From NCBI RefSeq assembly GCF_003546865.1, contig NZ_CP023434.1, positions 930,001 to 994,000 on the forward strand: a stretch of 64,000 nucleotides of DNA, read 5' to 3'. The DNA is from Suicoccus acidiformans. GTDB taxonomy: Bacteria > Bacillota > Bacilli > Lactobacillales > Aerococcaceae. Each line of letters begins with the position of its first letter. Positions within the stretch are counted from its first letter, which is position 1. The notes beneath the pieces were generated by a model. It searched no databases and was not told where the DNA came from. It was given only the letters and a program-made list of their open reading frames with translations. Shown piece after piece: positions 45,214 through 54,886 of this stretch. A program made the translations under genes and the position numbers.

Positions 45214-46218
45214 ATGGAGAAGCAGACAATCACAATTTACGACGTGGCTCGTGAGGCCGGCGTCTCAATGGCTACCGTTTCCCGGGTAGTCAATGGCAAT
45301 CCAAACGTTAAACCAAGTACTCGCAAGAAAGTTTCCGACGTCATCGAAAGGCTTAATTACCGGCCTAATGCGGTGGCGCGTGGTTTAGCGAGTAAACGTA
45401 CTACTACCGTTGGAGTAATTATTCCGAGTGTGACGAATTTATTCTACGCATCATTAGCGCGTGGGATTGATGATATTGCCGCCATGTACAAGTATAATAT
45501 TCTACTGGCTAACTCAGATGAGAATACAGACAAGAAGATGACGGTGTTTAATACATTATTAGCCCAGCAAGTAGATGGCATTATCTTCATGGGTTACAAT
45601 GTCGATCAAGCGATGCAAGAGGCAATCCAGTCATCCAATACACCTGTCGTATTCGCAGGAACAGTACTTGATAATGAGAATACTTACCAAGTTAATATTG
45701 ACTACCGCCAGGCAACTGAAGAAGCTACGGCACGTTTATTAAAGAACCATCGCAAGGTAGCATTGTTGGTCAGTTCCAAAGAAGCATTAATTCATCAATA
45801 TCGCAGTGAAGGCTTTAAAGCAGCCCATGAAGCTGCCGGGATGAGCTTCGATGACGGACAAATTGTCGAAATATTGGACGAGAAGGAAGTTGAAGTACGC
45901 CTTGAAGAATTATTGGCAGAGAATTACAACGCGGTTATTGCTACAGATGATGTACTCGCAGCCACGGTGTTAAATAATATTCTCGACCGAGGTATCGCGG
46001 TTCCAGAAGACTTTGAAGTGATTACCACGAATAACTCCATGATTACGGAGATTACGCGGCCAAGCCTCTCTAGCGTTGCCTTGCCTTTGTATGACATTGG
46101 TGCAGTAGCCATGCGCTTGTTGACGAAGATTATGAATGAAGAGGAAATTGAAGAAAAGCAAGTCATCTTACCACACCGCTTTATCGAACGCGGTACGACC
46201 TTGAATGAAGCTGAATAG
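45214..46218 (+). CDS. ccpA: Catabolite control protein A
   Basis: CcpA is the LacI-family master regulator of carbon catabolite repression in Firmicutes, working with HPr-Ser-P. The protein has 334 residues. The HTH (TIYDVAREAGVSMATVSRVV) and hinge (NYRPNAVARGLASKRTTTVGV) match CcpA closely. The effector and co-repressor domain (ASLARGIDDIAAMYKYNILL) follows. The ATG at 45214 has AAGGGATC upstream. The gene follows the DUF948-YtxH pair and probably has its own promoter. Confidence 0.93.
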   Translation: MEKQTITIYDVAREAGVSMATVSRVVNGNPNVKPSTRKKVSDVIERLNYRPNAVARGLASKRTTTVGVIIPSVTNLFYASLARGIDDIAAMYKYNILLANSDENTDKKMTVFNTLLAQQVDGIIFMGYNVDQAMQEAIQSSNTPVVFAGTVLDNENTYQVNIDYRQATEEATARLLKNHRKVALLVSSKEALIHQYRSEGFKAAHEAAGMSFDDGQIVEILDEKEVEVRLEELLAENYNAVIATDDVLAATVLNNILDRGIAVPEDFEVITTNNSMITEITRPSLSSVALPLYDIGAVAMRLLTKIMNEEEIEEKQVILPHRFIERGTTLNEAE

Positions 46219-46252
46219 CTTTCTGTATGAGAATTAACTGAATATTATCGAA

Positions 46253-46314
46253 AGAGGCACATTTCATTAAACTAGCCGTAGTGATGGCTAAGTTTGCTGA
46301 AATGTGTCTTTTTT
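46253..46314 (+). terminator. Terminator after ccpA
   Basis: AGAGGCACATTTCA and TGAAATGTGTCTTTTTT pair across an inner TAGCCGTAGTGATGGCTA hairpin, with the T-run at the 3' side. Confidence 0.85.
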
Positions 46315-46418
46315 GATAGAAAGGGAGGGTGCATTTGCAGGAAGAGGGGAGAGCGGTAGTTGGTTGAATGCTCGTTTGATGATTGATGTGGCGATCTCTG
46401 TCACTTAAATGCGGCGCA

Positions 46419-46446
46419 ATTCCGTGGAGAGGTCGTTCCACGGAAT
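46419..46446. repeat. Single ATTCCGTGG-type hairpin
   Basis: ATTCCGTGGA and TCCACGGAAT (46419-46446) form a perfect 9-10 bp stem around GAGGTCGT. It is the same hairpin as in the 42-bp-period array at 1027-1138. The rest of 46315-46490 has no gene. Confidence 0.7.
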
Positions 46447-46492
46447 CCAACAAGCTCCTTCGAATTATTGCGTCCACTTATCAATTAGTAGG

Positions 46493-46516
46493 CAAAAAAA
46501 GCCCTTGCGGGCTTGC
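46493..46516 (-). terminator. Terminator of the branched-chain amino-acid binding protein gene
   Basis: AAGCCCTTGCGGGCTT is a perfect stem. On the minus strand TTTTTTTG follows. Confidence 0.9.
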
Positions 46517-46530
46517 TTTGCTAGGCTAAA

Positions 46531-47703
46531 TTATTCGTAATCCGTTGTAATTTCTTCTGCACTGACCACTTCGCCGCCTTGGTATTCCAACATAATTGCA
46601 GGCTTATCTGGGTTATGGTTAGCATTCATTGTAAAGTCACCTGTGACACCAGCATAGTCTGTCGTCTCTTGTAAGGCTTTGTTGACTGCAGCCGCTTCGG
46701 TCGTACCTGCGCGCTCGATAGCATCCACAAGGAGCATAATCGCGTCATAGCCAAGGGCTGCAAAGCTATCTGGTCGCTCACCGAATTTCTCTTCGTAAGC
46801 GGCAATAAATTCTTGCGCTTCCGGACGATCGGTTTGATCGTAGTAGTGGCTTGTGATGTATAAATCATTCAGGTTATGGCTTCCTGCCAATTCTACAAAG
46901 GTTTCGTTGGCATAGCCATCCCCACCGATAATCGGTTGTGTTAAGCCCATTTCACGAATTTGCTTAACAATTAGACCGGTTTCTGTGTAGTAACCTGGTA
47001 AGTAGATGACATCAAAGTCATAGCTTGCTAAAGTCGTCGCTAAGGCTTGGAAGTCTGCGTCGCCTGACTGATATGCTTCATAGCTGACGACTTCACCACC
47101 GAGTTCTTCGTATTTGGCTACGAAAGCATCGGCTAAGCCTTGGGAATAATCCATCGCTTGGTCAATAATCACCACAGCCTTTGGCGCATCTAATTTAGAC
47201 ATGGCGTACTCGCCTGCAATAGCACCTTGGTATGAATTCTCAAAACATACACGGAAGATATTTTTGATGGCCGTGCCGGCATCGTCTAAGGTTAAACCGT
47301 CACCCGTCGTTGATGTATAAATCATGGGTGCCTCGCCCTCAGAAACGGTTGGTGTAATGGCATGGCCTAAGGTGGTGGAGTTAGGGCCGATGATGCCAAC
47401 GAGGTTTTGGATTTCACTAATTCGGCGAGCCACAGACGTTGCTTCTGTTGTATCTGATTTATTATCGATGACCTCGATAGCTAATTGATCCCCTTCGAGA
47501 ATTCCGCCATTGGCATTAACCTGTTCAACGGCTAGTTCCATGGAGCGGGAAACAGGCGTGGCATAGGCTGCTGCATTACCGGTTAACTCCAAGTTGCCGG
47601 CAATAGTCCACGTCTCTTGGGCGCTGGCCGTGAGAGGGGTAATAAGACTACTAAGTACGAGGGAAGCAGTGAGTAAAGCTCCCTTTAATTTTTTGCTTAA
47701 CAT
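46531..47703 (-). CDS. Branched-chain amino-acid ABC transporter substrate-binding protein (LivJ-like)
   Basis: The 390-residue protein has a Sec signal peptide (LLTASLVLSSLITPLTASAQ, cut after ASA) without lipobox. The receptor domain of the Leu/Ile/Val type I periplasmic-binding fold shows WTIAGNLELTGNAAAYATPV, VNANGGILEGDQLAIEVID, and GIIGPNSTTLGHAI. It captures branched-chain amino acids or related ligands outside the cell. No liv permease or ATPase gene is adjacent in this window. The start has AAGGAGG upstream, and a clear promoter is at 47735-47763. Confidence 0.88.
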   Translation of the reverse strand: MLSKKLKGALLTASLVLSSLITPLTASAQETWTIAGNLELTGNAAAYATPVSRSMELAVEQVNANGGILEGDQLAIEVIDNKSDTTEATSVARRISEIQNLVGIIGPNSTTLGHAITPTVSEGEAPMIYTSTTGDGLTLDDAGTAIKNIFRVCFENSYQGAIAGEYAMSKLDAPKAVVIIDQAMDYSQGLADAFVAKYEELGGEVVSYEAYQSGDADFQALATTLASYDFDVIYLPGYYTETGLIVKQIREMGLTQPIIGGDGYANETFVELAGSHNLNDLYITSHYYDQTDRPEAQEFIAAYEEKFGERPDSFAALGYDAIMLLVDAIERAGTTEAAAVNKALQETTDYAGVTGDFTMNANHNPDKPAIMLEYQGGEVVSAEEITTDYE

Positions 47704-47734
47704 AAGAGCCTCCTTAAATAAATGTCATGTTCTC

Positions 47735-47763
47735 ATCATAATCTAATCCTACTTGAAAGTCAA
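47735..47763 (-). promoter_or_regulatory. Promoter of the LivJ-like gene
   Basis: On the minus strand TTGACT (47758-47763), 17 nt and TATGAT (47735-47740) form a near-consensus promoter about 35 nt before the start codon. Confidence 0.75.
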
Positions 47764-47828
47764 TTTAAAATGAAAACCATTCCAACAAAAAATAACAAAA
47801 TTTGCAGAGGCCTAGCCTAAAAGAAAGA

Positions 47829-47857
47829 TTGTCACACCCTTAAGAATTTGTTAGAAT
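47829..47857 (+). promoter_or_regulatory. Promoter of the valS T-box leader
   Basis: TTGTCA (47829-47834), 17 nt, TAGAAT (47852-47857). The T-box leader begins a few nucleotides downstream. Confidence 0.7.
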
Positions 47858-47865
47858 AGGTAAGT

Positions 47866-48083
47866 AAAGGAAGCGTTGAAGAGAGGAAGTAGCCGATTCA
47901 TACAGAGAGAGGATGCATGCTGAGAGTCCTTATCGGTGAACGTAGCTCGGAGCTCGTTGGGTGAATGGAGTAGTCCAACGCGGAGAGGCACTCCGTTATG
48001 AATGGAAAGAGGGAGCTTTAGCTCTAAATTTAGGTGGTACCACGTTTCAAACGTCCTATGCTATGTGATAGGGCGTTTTTTAT
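47866..48083 (+). promoter_or_regulatory. T-box riboswitch upstream of valS
   Basis: The T-box sequence TTAGGTGGTACCACG (about 48030-48045) is followed by a terminator hairpin (AACGTCCTATGC...GATAGGGCGTTTTTT). A stem I of the usual kind spans about 47885-47965. The specifier is probably GTA (in GAACGTAGCTCGG), a valine codon, but GTG in the same region cannot be ruled out by eye. Binding of uncharged tRNA-Val would allow valS transcription. Its terminator ends 30 nt before valS. Confidence 0.88.
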
Positions 48084-48112
48084 GTGGGCAAGCCAATTAA
48101 AAGGAGAGTACT

Positions 48113-50749
48113 ATGAATCAAGAATTATCACCGAAATATCAACCAGGTGAGGTTGAAGCGGGACGTTATCAGAAGTGGTTAGATCAAGGTGTCTTCAAAC
48201 CCTCAGAAGATCCAAAGGCCGAGCCGTATTCGGTTGTTATTCCACCACCCAATGTTACCGGGAAATTGCACTTAGGTCATGCCTGGGACGTTACCTTGCA
48301 AGATATGATTATACGTCAGAAACGCATGCAAGGCTATGACACGTTATGGCTACCTGGAATGGACCATGCTGGGATTGCTACCCAGGCGAAAGTGGAGGAG
48401 CGCTTGCGTGAAGACGGTGTCAGTCGCCACGATTTAGGCCGGGATGCTTTCTTGGAGAAGACCTGGGAGTGGAAAGAAGAATATGCCAGTGTTATCCGTG
48501 AACAATGGGGCAAGATGGGTATCTCCGTTGATTATAGTCGCGAGCGTTTCACCTTGGATGAAGGCTTAAATAAGGCGGTTAATAAAGCATTCGTTGATCT
48601 TTATGAGAAAGGTCTAATTTACCGCGGTGAATATATTATTAACTGGGATCCTGAAGCGCAGACAGCCTTATCAGATATTGAAGTCATTCACCAAGACGAC
48701 CAAGGTGCCTTCTATCACATTAATTACCCAGTGGTAGGGTCAGATGAAGTGCTAGAAATTGCTACTACACGTCCTGAAACGATGTTAGGAGATACAGCGA
48801 TTGCGGTTCATCCAGAAGACGAGCGTTACCAACACTTAATCGGTCAGAAAGCCTTACTGCCTCTAATGAATCGAGAAATTCCTATTGTAGCAGACGATTA
48901 TGTCGATATGGAATTTGGAACCGGTGCAGTGAAGATTACCCCAGCCCATGACCCGAATGACTTTGAAGTCGGCAATCGCCACGATTTACCGCGTATTAAC
49001 GTTATGCATAAAGACGGTAGCATTAATGAAAAGGGTGGCGCTTATGTAGGCATGGATCGTTTCGAAGCGCGGAAAGCCGTTGTCAAAGACTTGAAAGAGC
49101 AAGGCTACCTCGTTAAAGTCGAAGAAATGGTCCACAGTGTCGGTCACTCCGAACGTAGTGGAGCCGTCGTTGAGCCTTACCTATCTACCCAATGGTTCAT
49201 CAAAATGGCACCCCTCGCAGAGCGAGCTATCCAAAATCAGCAGACCGATGATGCGGTGGAATTCTTCCCGCCACGCTTTAACGATACGTTCCTGCAGTGG
49301 ATGGAGAATGTGCATGACTGGGTAATTTCACGTCAACTATGGTGGGGGCATCAAATCCCTGCTTGGTACCATAAGGAAACAGGCGAAGTGTATGTTGCAG
49401 AAACGGCACCAGCAGACGAAGCGAATTGGGAACGTGATCCGGATGTCCTAGATACGTGGTTCAGTTCAGCCCTTTGGCCATTTTCGACTATGGGTTGGCC
49501 GGAGCCGACGGAAGATTTTGAACGTTATTTCCCAACAAATACCTTAGTCACAGCATATGATATTATCTTCTTCTGGGTGAGTCGGATGATTTTCCAATCC
49601 TTGGAATTTACGGAACAGGCACCTTTTAGAAACGTCCTAATTCATGGTCTGATTCGGGATTCTGAAGGACGGAAGATGAGTAAGTCATTGGGTAACGGGA
49701 TCGATCCAATGGATGTCATCGATGAATACGGGGTAGATGCCCTACGTTGGTTCTTAGCTAACGGTTCTGCACCGGGTCAAGATATTCGTTATTCAACCGA
49801 CAAGATGGCGTCAGCTTGGAACTTCATTAACAAGATATGGAACGCGAGTCGTTACGTATTAATGAATGTAGGAGAGATGGATATTGAACATATTCAAATA
49901 GGGGCTGACTTGACCTTGGCGGACCGTTGGATTCTGTCACGCTTACAGTCAACAATCCGTGATGTAACGCGCCTTTTCGATAAGTTTGAATTTGGTGAGG
50001 CAGGCCGGGTCTTATACCACTTTATTTGGGATGATTACTGCGATTGGTATATTGAGATGACCAAGGAGAGCTTGCAAGATGAGACGAGCGATAATACATC
50101 TACGCGCAGCATTCTTGTCTACGTGCTTGACCAATTCTTGCGTTTATTACATCCTATTATGCCTTTTGTAACGGAGGAAATTTGGCAACATATTTCTGGT
50201 TCCCAAGTATCGATTGTGCTTGCATCGTATCCAACGGTTCAAGAGAAGTGGATTGATGAAGCCAGTGAACAGGCGATGAACCAACTCATCGATGTGATTC
50301 GGGCAGTACGGACGATTCGCAATGAGATGAATACGCCGCTCTCTAAAGAAGTTGACATCTTTATTAAGGTAAACCAAGCTACTACTGGTGAAATTATGGA
50401 AGCTAACCGAGCTTATATTGAGCGCTTTAGTAATCCGGCAAGTTTAGAAATTAGCCAAGCGCCAAATACACCGGAACAAGTTGTGAGCCAGACAACGTCC
50501 TTTGCGACGGTCATGATGCCACTGGAAGGCTTGGTATCCATTGAAGATGAGTTGAAGCGACTCGATCAAGAGAAACAAAAATTAATCAAAGAAGTTGAAC
50601 GAGTTGAGAAGAAATTAGCCAATGAGAACTTTGTCAGCAAAGCCCCTGAAGCTGTGGTGAATGCTGAGAAGGAGAAGGGTAAAGACTACAAACGTCAACT
50701 TGAAGCTGTCGAGCAGCAAATGGTACAGCTTGCTCAGTTAGGTGAATAA
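48113..50749 (+). CDS. valS: Valine--tRNA ligase
   Basis: ValS (878 residues, normal length) charges tRNA-Val. The class I signatures are [14 protein letters not shown] (HIGH) and [11 protein letters not shown] (KMSKS). Between them lies the CP1 editing domain (about 175-380). The C-terminal coiled coil ([20 protein letters not shown] onward) binds the tRNA. AAAGGAGAG precedes the ATG at 48113. It is controlled by the T-box leader above. In many relatives folC follows; here radC follows directly. Confidence 0.96.
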   Translation: MNQELSPKYQPGEVEAGRYQKWLDQGVFKPSEDPKAEPYSVVIPPPNVTGKLHLGHAWDVTLQDMIIRQKRMQGYDTLWLPGMDHAGIATQAKVEERLREDGVSRHDLGRDAFLEKTWEWKEEYASVIREQWGKMGISVDYSRERFTLDEGLNKAVNKAFVDLYEKGLIYRGEYIINWDPEAQTALSDIEVIHQDDQGAFYHINYPVVGSDEVLEIATTRPETMLGDTAIAVHPEDERYQHLIGQKALLPLMNREIPIVADDYVDMEFGTGAVKITPAHDPNDFEVGNRHDLPRINVMHKDGSINEKGGAYVGMDRFEARKAVVKDLKEQGYLVKVEEMVHSVGHSERSGAVVEPYLSTQWFIKMAPLAERAIQNQQTDDAVEFFPPRFNDTFLQWMENVHDWVISRQLWWGHQIPAWYHKETGEVYVAETAPADEANWERDPDVLDTWFSSALWPFSTMGWPEPTEDFERYFPTNTLVTAYDIIFFWVSRMIFQSLEFTEQAPFRNVLIHGLIRDSEGRKMSKSLGNGIDPMDVIDEYGVDALRWFLANGSAPGQDIRYSTDKMASAWNFINKIWNASRYVLMNVGEMDIEHIQIGADLTLADRWILSRLQSTIRDVTRLFDKFEFGEAGRVLYHFIWDDYCDWYIEMTKESLQDETSDNTSTRSILVYVLDQFLRLLHPIMPFVTEEIWQHISGSQVSIVLASYPTVQEKWIDEASEQAMNQLIDVIRAVRTIRNEMNTPLSKEVDIFIKVNQATTGEIMEANRAYIERFSNPASLEISQAPNTPEQVVSQTTSFATVMMPLEGLVSIEDELKRLDQEKQKLIKEVERVEKKLANENFVSKAPEAVVNAEKEKGKDYKRQLEAVEQQMVQLAQLGE

Positions 50750-50882
50750 TACAGCAATATTTCGTGCAAAGCAGGCAATCCCAATGGAGCTGCCTGCTTA
50801 TCTTTATTTAATTTAAAAATTAAAAATTGGTCAGATGGAAATCGACCCTTTCTTGCGTATATATATAATAGGAGGGGATAAA

Positions 50883-51596
50883 ATGACCAATATGTTTATT
50901 CGAGAAGTTCCTAAAGAAATCAGACCACGTGAGCGCTTAGTAGAGTATGGTGCAGCAGCCTTATCTAATCAAGAGTTGCTAGCGATTCTCTTTCGAACCG
51001 GTCAACGAGGCGAGAATGTTCTGGAAATGTCACTGCGTTTTCTGTCGCGGTTTGAGAGTTTGCCTGAAATAAAAGGGGCAAGTTTAGAAGAGTTGACCGC
51101 TGTTAAAGGGATTGGCGAAGTGAAAGCCATTGAATTGAAAGCTGCTATTGAATTGGGCTACCGTATCGCAACAGCCTCGGTGCCGAAGTACGGGCAAGTC
51201 CTATCCACTGAAGCAGCAGGTCAATGGCTGATGCTTGAAATGGCTCATGAACAACAAGAATTACTGGTTGCCTTATTCTTAAACACTAAGAATGAAATTA
51301 TCCGCAAGGAAACCGTCTTTAAAGGCACGGTGAGCAGTTCCGTAGCGCATCCTAGGGAAATCTTCAAAGAAGCTGTGAAATACCCAACAGCCCGTATTAT
51401 TATGGCCCATAATCATCCATCAGGTGACCCAGAGCCGTCACGAGCTGATTTACAATTTACAAGGCGGATGATATTATGTGGGGATTTGATGGGAATTGAG
51501 TTGTTAGATCATATTATTGTCGGCGAGCGCGATTTCGTTAGTTTATTGGAGACGACGGATTTATTTGACGACCCGATGAGTCATATGGGGGATTAA
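50883..51596 (+). CDS. radC: RadC family (JAB-domain) protein
   Basis: The 237-residue protein has an N-terminal helix-hairpin-helix region (LVEYGAAALSNQELLAILFR; LEELTAVKGIGEVKA) and a C-terminal JAB-like metal domain with the motif HNHPSGDPEPSRAD. The family was named for radiation sensitivity; its biochemical function is not settled. The start MTNMFIRE at 50883 is preceded by AGGAGGGG; an upstream ATG at 50835 is not. It is 130 nt after valS. Confidence 0.92.
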   Translation: MTNMFIREVPKEIRPRERLVEYGAAALSNQELLAILFRTGQRGENVLEMSLRFLSRFESLPEIKGASLEELTAVKGIGEVKAIELKAAIELGYRIATASVPKYGQVLSTEAAGQWLMLEMAHEQQELLVALFLNTKNEIIRKETVFKGTVSSSVAHPREIFKEAVKYPTARIIMAHNHPSGDPEPSRADLQFTRRMILCGDLMGIELLDHIIVGERDFVSLLETTDLFDDPMSHMGD

Positions 51597-51650
51597 TCCA
51601 AGCAGGAGTATGTTTATCAAGAATAGTATTAAAGAGATATTAGAGAAGCC

Positions 51651-51678
51651 TTGTATTTTTGGATTTATATGTTATACT
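51651..51678 (+). promoter_or_regulatory. Promoter of the cold-shock gene
   Basis: TTGTAT (51651-51656), 16 nt, TATACT (51673-51678). The transcript would have a leader of about 110 nt before the ATG, as is usual for csp mRNAs. Confidence 0.65.
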
Positions 51679-51797
51679 TAGATTGTGTTTTTGTATAAGG
51701 TAAGTACGGAGTTATAGCCAGTAGTAACGTCTCGTCGAGCCGATCGCAAGAATATAATATTTAGAATGTGCTTAGGCACGAGGAGGATTTTGTTTAC

Positions 51798-51998
51798 ATG
51801 GCAGAAGGAAAAGTTAAATGGTTTAATGCTGATAAAGGTTTTGGATTCATCGAGCGTGAAGGTGAAGCGGACGTATTCGTACACTTCTCAGCTATTCAAG
51901 GTGAAGGCTTCAAGACTTTAGAAGAAGGGCAAGAAGTGAGCTTCGATATTGAAGATGGCGCGCGTGGCCCTCAAGCAGCTAACGTAGAGAAAATATAA
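51798..51998 (+). CDS. Cold-shock protein (CspA family)
   Basis: This is a 66-residue single-domain cold-shock protein with both RNA-binding motifs: KGFGFIER (RNP1) and VFVHFSAI (RNP2). It binds single-stranded nucleic acids. The start MAEGKVKWF at 51798 lies after GAGGAGG with 10 nt spacing. The C-terminal end has ARGPQAANV. Transcription probably starts near 51685, and a terminator follows. Confidence 0.94.
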   Translation: MAEGKVKWFNADKGFGFIEREGEADVFVHFSAIQGEGFKTLEEGQEVSFDIEDGARGPQAANVEKI

Positions 51999-52004
51999 GA
52001 TTTC

Positions 52005-52032
52005 AGCGAGGTTTTATCACCTCGCTTTTTTT
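52005..52032 (+). terminator. Terminator after the cold-shock gene
   Basis: AGCGAGGT and ACCTCGCT pair with loop TTTATC, followed by TTTTTTT. Confidence 0.9.
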
Positions 52033-52444
52033 GTGCTTAAAATAAAGAAATTTGAAGGTAAGTACGCTTGAACGACAGATTGTCTACTGCATGAGGTGTT
52101 GGGCTATTCACAACAAAATTTCTATCAATTTATTGAGTTTATAATAAGAAAATTACTGAACAGTCTCCCCTGAAAATAAATAATTTAATTTTATCTTAGC
52201 AAGTTTTATTGATAATATTTTTGATATATCTATTTTCGTTAGTATATGCCTTTACTTAAATATAAAATTCGCATAATACATGAACATGACTTAATAATAA
52301 AATGAATTAATGGAAAATACAGAAAATATTCATCATCTTTTATGCGCAAATATATATCAAAAAAAGAATTTTGTGATAAAATTAAGTGGATTAGATAACA
52401 CACTTAGATTGTCGCATTATTTCGAAAGGGAATAGGGGAAGATT
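52033..52444. other. AT-rich intergenic region upstream of the second Mga-type gene
   Basis: About 410 bp, very AT-rich. Only a short match (CTCCCCTGAAAATA at 52165-52178) to the dispersed 110-bp element is seen. No gene is visible. Confidence 0.5.
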
Positions 52445-53962
52445 ATGGAATTCTTAAACAAAGTGGAAAAACGACAACTGAACTTAATCAAATTACTTTA
52501 CCAAAACTCAGATTGGATTACCTATGGCTATTTGTCTGAGGCCATTGGTGTCGCAAAGAATACAGTGAGTACGGATATTAGTTATATTGAAGAGATTTTG
52601 GGTGAGGGGGTCAATGTTGAGAAATCAACTATTGGAATTCGGGCTAACTTTAATCCAGGTATGAATCTGTTATCCATTCAGCGTATTTTCTTTAATCACT
52701 CGATTTCTTATAAATTGATTGAGGATATATTTATTGATTATCCAATTACGAAGGAGAACTTATCGACGCGCTATGATATTAGTCGTTCAAGCTTATATCG
52801 TTACTTAAATCGTGTTTCGGAAGAGACAGAGAAGTTCTATCACTTTACTTTTGAAGGAAACCCTTTATATATGAAAGGCCAGGAGGAAGAGATACAGAAT
52901 TTCTACGTCAATTTCTTTTTGGATAAGGTACATCCGTTTAATTGGCCTTTCAAGCAAATCGATCAACAAGTTCTGGATAATTTTATTAACTTTATCCTGG
53001 ATTCCTTCCGAATTGATATTAACTATGAAGAATTTCGCTATGTGGAATATGTGATGTCTGTGACCTTGCTCCGGATGTCTTTAGGCTTTGTTTTAGAAGT
53101 CGATACCACGAATCCTATGATGCCGATTTTTGAAGCGTTTATTCAAAGCAATAATCAGAATGTTGAAGCGTTTAGAGTTTTGGTTGAAGCGCTCGGTATT
53201 GAATTGACGGCTACTAACTTTAGCCATATGATTGCTAAGTTTTATGAGACGCCTTTCTTGAATTACGGCATCCAGAATATTGTTAATATGGAGCGCAGTA
53301 ATTTGCTTGAGGAGACACACCGACTTATTGGCGATATTGTAGATATTTTGACTGAGAAATATGAGTTGCAATTAAATAATCGTCACCATCTGATGAATAA
53401 TGTCAATAAATTACTCCATATGAGCTCTTCGAACTTGGGCAGTAATGAATTATTCTTTCGTCAACAAGAAAGCTTCCTTCGTAAAATACGGGCTATTAAC
53501 CCAGATTTCTATAAGTCTATATATGAGTTGGTCGATAATAAGTTAATTAATGCTTACCAGAATGATGCTTGGAGCTCTGATTACCTTGTAGCAATTATCT
53601 TATTGAATTGGGAGAATATTTATCCGCAGCTGCTGCGCAAGGCAGGTCGGTTAAAAGTGTATGTGATGAGCTTCCAAGATGTGAGTATTGCTAAGACGCA
53701 GGTCGATTTACTAAGTAGTTACTTGGAAGATCTTTATGATATGCATTTATTTGAAGGGCGGGAAATCTCTGAAGAGATGGTTCAAGGCCTGGATTGTGAT
53801 GTGATTATTAGTGATTTGAATTTACCAACGATTAAAGATAAGCGGATTGTAAGTATCCAAAGCTTGCCGACGGTTGAAGATATTCATCTGCTCTTAGATT
53901 TATATTACGAGATTCTTTATGGCGTAAATATGGGTGGTGAAAAGCGCATCTTCACTTATTAA
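52445..53962 (+). CDS. Mga-type helix-turn-helix transcriptional regulator (second copy)
   Basis: The 505-residue protein is a paralogue of the regulator at 28008-29552. The N-terminal HTH (YGYLSEAIGVAKNTVSTDIS) is followed by the Mga HTH (LSTRYDISRSSLYRYLNRVS), PRD-like helical segments, and an EIIB-like end (LKVYVMSFQDVSIAKTQVDL). The GGGAATAGGGGA before the ATG serves as ribosome-binding site. The two paralogues may answer to different PTS signals; no nearby target is evident. It ends 17 nt before yaaA, so they may be cotranscribed. Confidence 0.83.
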   Translation: MEFLNKVEKRQLNLIKLLYQNSDWITYGYLSEAIGVAKNTVSTDISYIEEILGEGVNVEKSTIGIRANFNPGMNLLSIQRIFFNHSISYKLIEDIFIDYPITKENLSTRYDISRSSLYRYLNRVSEETEKFYHFTFEGNPLYMKGQEEEIQNFYVNFFLDKVHPFNWPFKQIDQQVLDNFINFILDSFRIDINYEEFRYVEYVMSVTLLRMSLGFVLEVDTTNPMMPIFEAFIQSNNQNVEAFRVLVEALGIELTATNFSHMIAKFYETPFLNYGIQNIVNMERSNLLEETHRLIGDIVDILTEKYELQLNNRHHLMNNVNKLLHMSSSNLGSNELFFRQQESFLRKIRAINPDFYKSIYELVDNKLINAYQNDAWSSDYLVAIILLNWENIYPQLLRKAGRLKVYVMSFQDVSIAKTQVDLLSSYLEDLYDMHLFEGREISEEMVQGLDCDVIISDLNLPTIKDKRIVSIQSLPTVEDIHLLLDLYYEILYGVNMGGEKRIFTY

Positions 53963-53978
53963 GGGTGAGGCGTTAGCT

Positions 53979-54671
53979 ATGAAATTTATTCTATCACCTG
54001 CCAAAGAAATGCAAACGAAGTACCCCATTGAGCGAGATTGGCAGTTAAGCGCCTCGAGTCAAAAAATTCTGGATAAACTTGAAGCGTTAAATGCTGCAGA
54101 CTATCAAGCTTTACTGAAACTTTCGGATAAGCAATTCTCCCAGCAACAGGCCTACCGTGAAGCGTGGCAACAGCCAGTTACTTATGAAGCATTAGCTTTA
54201 TATCATGGCCTAGCTTTTCGTCAAATTACTTTTACAGACGCAGACCGGCCCTATTTAGCCAAACATTTGCGGATTTTATCAGCCTTTTACGGTGTGTTAG
54301 AGCCTTTCGCCTTAATTAAGCCGTACCGTCTCGATATGCAGACGCCTTTAATACTTGAGGGCCAGCGTTTGAAGCAATTTTGGCGTGCTGAATTCAATGA
54401 GGCCTTTGCGGAAGGGGAGACCATTGTGAATCTTGCCAGCCAAGAATTCACCTCCTTATTCACCCAGAGTCGTTATCACTGGGTTGACGTTGAATTTATC
54501 GATGGTGGTCGCAAGCATTCAACGATTTCTAAGAAGGGACGCGGTGCCATGGTTACCTATTTAGTCCGTGAGAAAGTTGCGACACTGGATGCTGTGAAAG
54601 GCTTTAACCTTGACGGCTATGCCTATCAGGTTGAGCAGTCCCGGGATGATTTATTTGTCTTTGCACGATAA
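53979..54671 (+). CDS. yaaA: Peroxide-stress protein YaaA (UPF0246)
   Basis: The 230-residue protein has the family signatures MKFILSPAKEM, ALYHGLAFRQI, LRILSAFYGVLEP, KPYRLDM and, at the C-terminus, FNLDGYAYQVEQS. In E. coli YaaA lowers Fe-driven DNA damage during peroxide stress. The start at 53979 is taken because GGGTGAGG lies upstream; longer extensions overlap the Mga gene. A dispersed 110-bp repeat begins 10 nt after the stop codon. Confidence 0.9.
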   Translation: MKFILSPAKEMQTKYPIERDWQLSASSQKILDKLEALNAADYQALLKLSDKQFSQQQAYREAWQQPVTYEALALYHGLAFRQITFTDADRPYLAKHLRILSAFYGVLEPFALIKPYRLDMQTPLILEGQRLKQFWRAEFNEAFAEGETIVNLASQEFTSLFTQSRYHWVDVEFIDGGRKHSTISKKGRGAMVTYLVREKVATLDAVKGFNLDGYAYQVEQSRDDLFVFAR

Positions 54672-54680
54672 TCTTAACGC

Positions 54681-54788
54681 CTCCAAAATTATACAGCTCA
54701 ATGATTATCATGATGACTGAACGTTGATACGACTGTATTTTTCAGGGGAGATTATTTTCAGCATACCTTGTAAATTATACAAGGCAGG
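54681..54788 (-). repeat. Dispersed ~110-bp palindromic element, copy B (reversed)
   Basis: Reverse complement of this stretch begins CCTGCCTTGTATAATTTACA, contains ATCTCCCCTGAAAAATACAG and a near-palindromic TCATCATGATAATCATTGAG, and ends AATTTTGGAGG. Copies A and C share the same blocks. CTCCCCTGAAAAATACA can pair with TGTATAATTTTGGAG, closing a long hairpin. Confidence 0.78.
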
Positions 54789-54848
54789 TCAGTGTAATAC
54801 ATATTTTCATTTCTTGTTTTGTATTAAATAGAGGGAATTTACGACATA

Positions 54849-54886
54849 AAAAATAGACGAGCACGCATAATGTGCTCGTCTTTTTG
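54849..54886. terminator. Bidirectional terminator between yaaA and galU
   Basis: AGACGAGCAC and GTGCTCGTCT form a perfect stem, with an A-run before and a T-run after. It ends the galU transcript on the minus strand. Confidence 0.9.
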
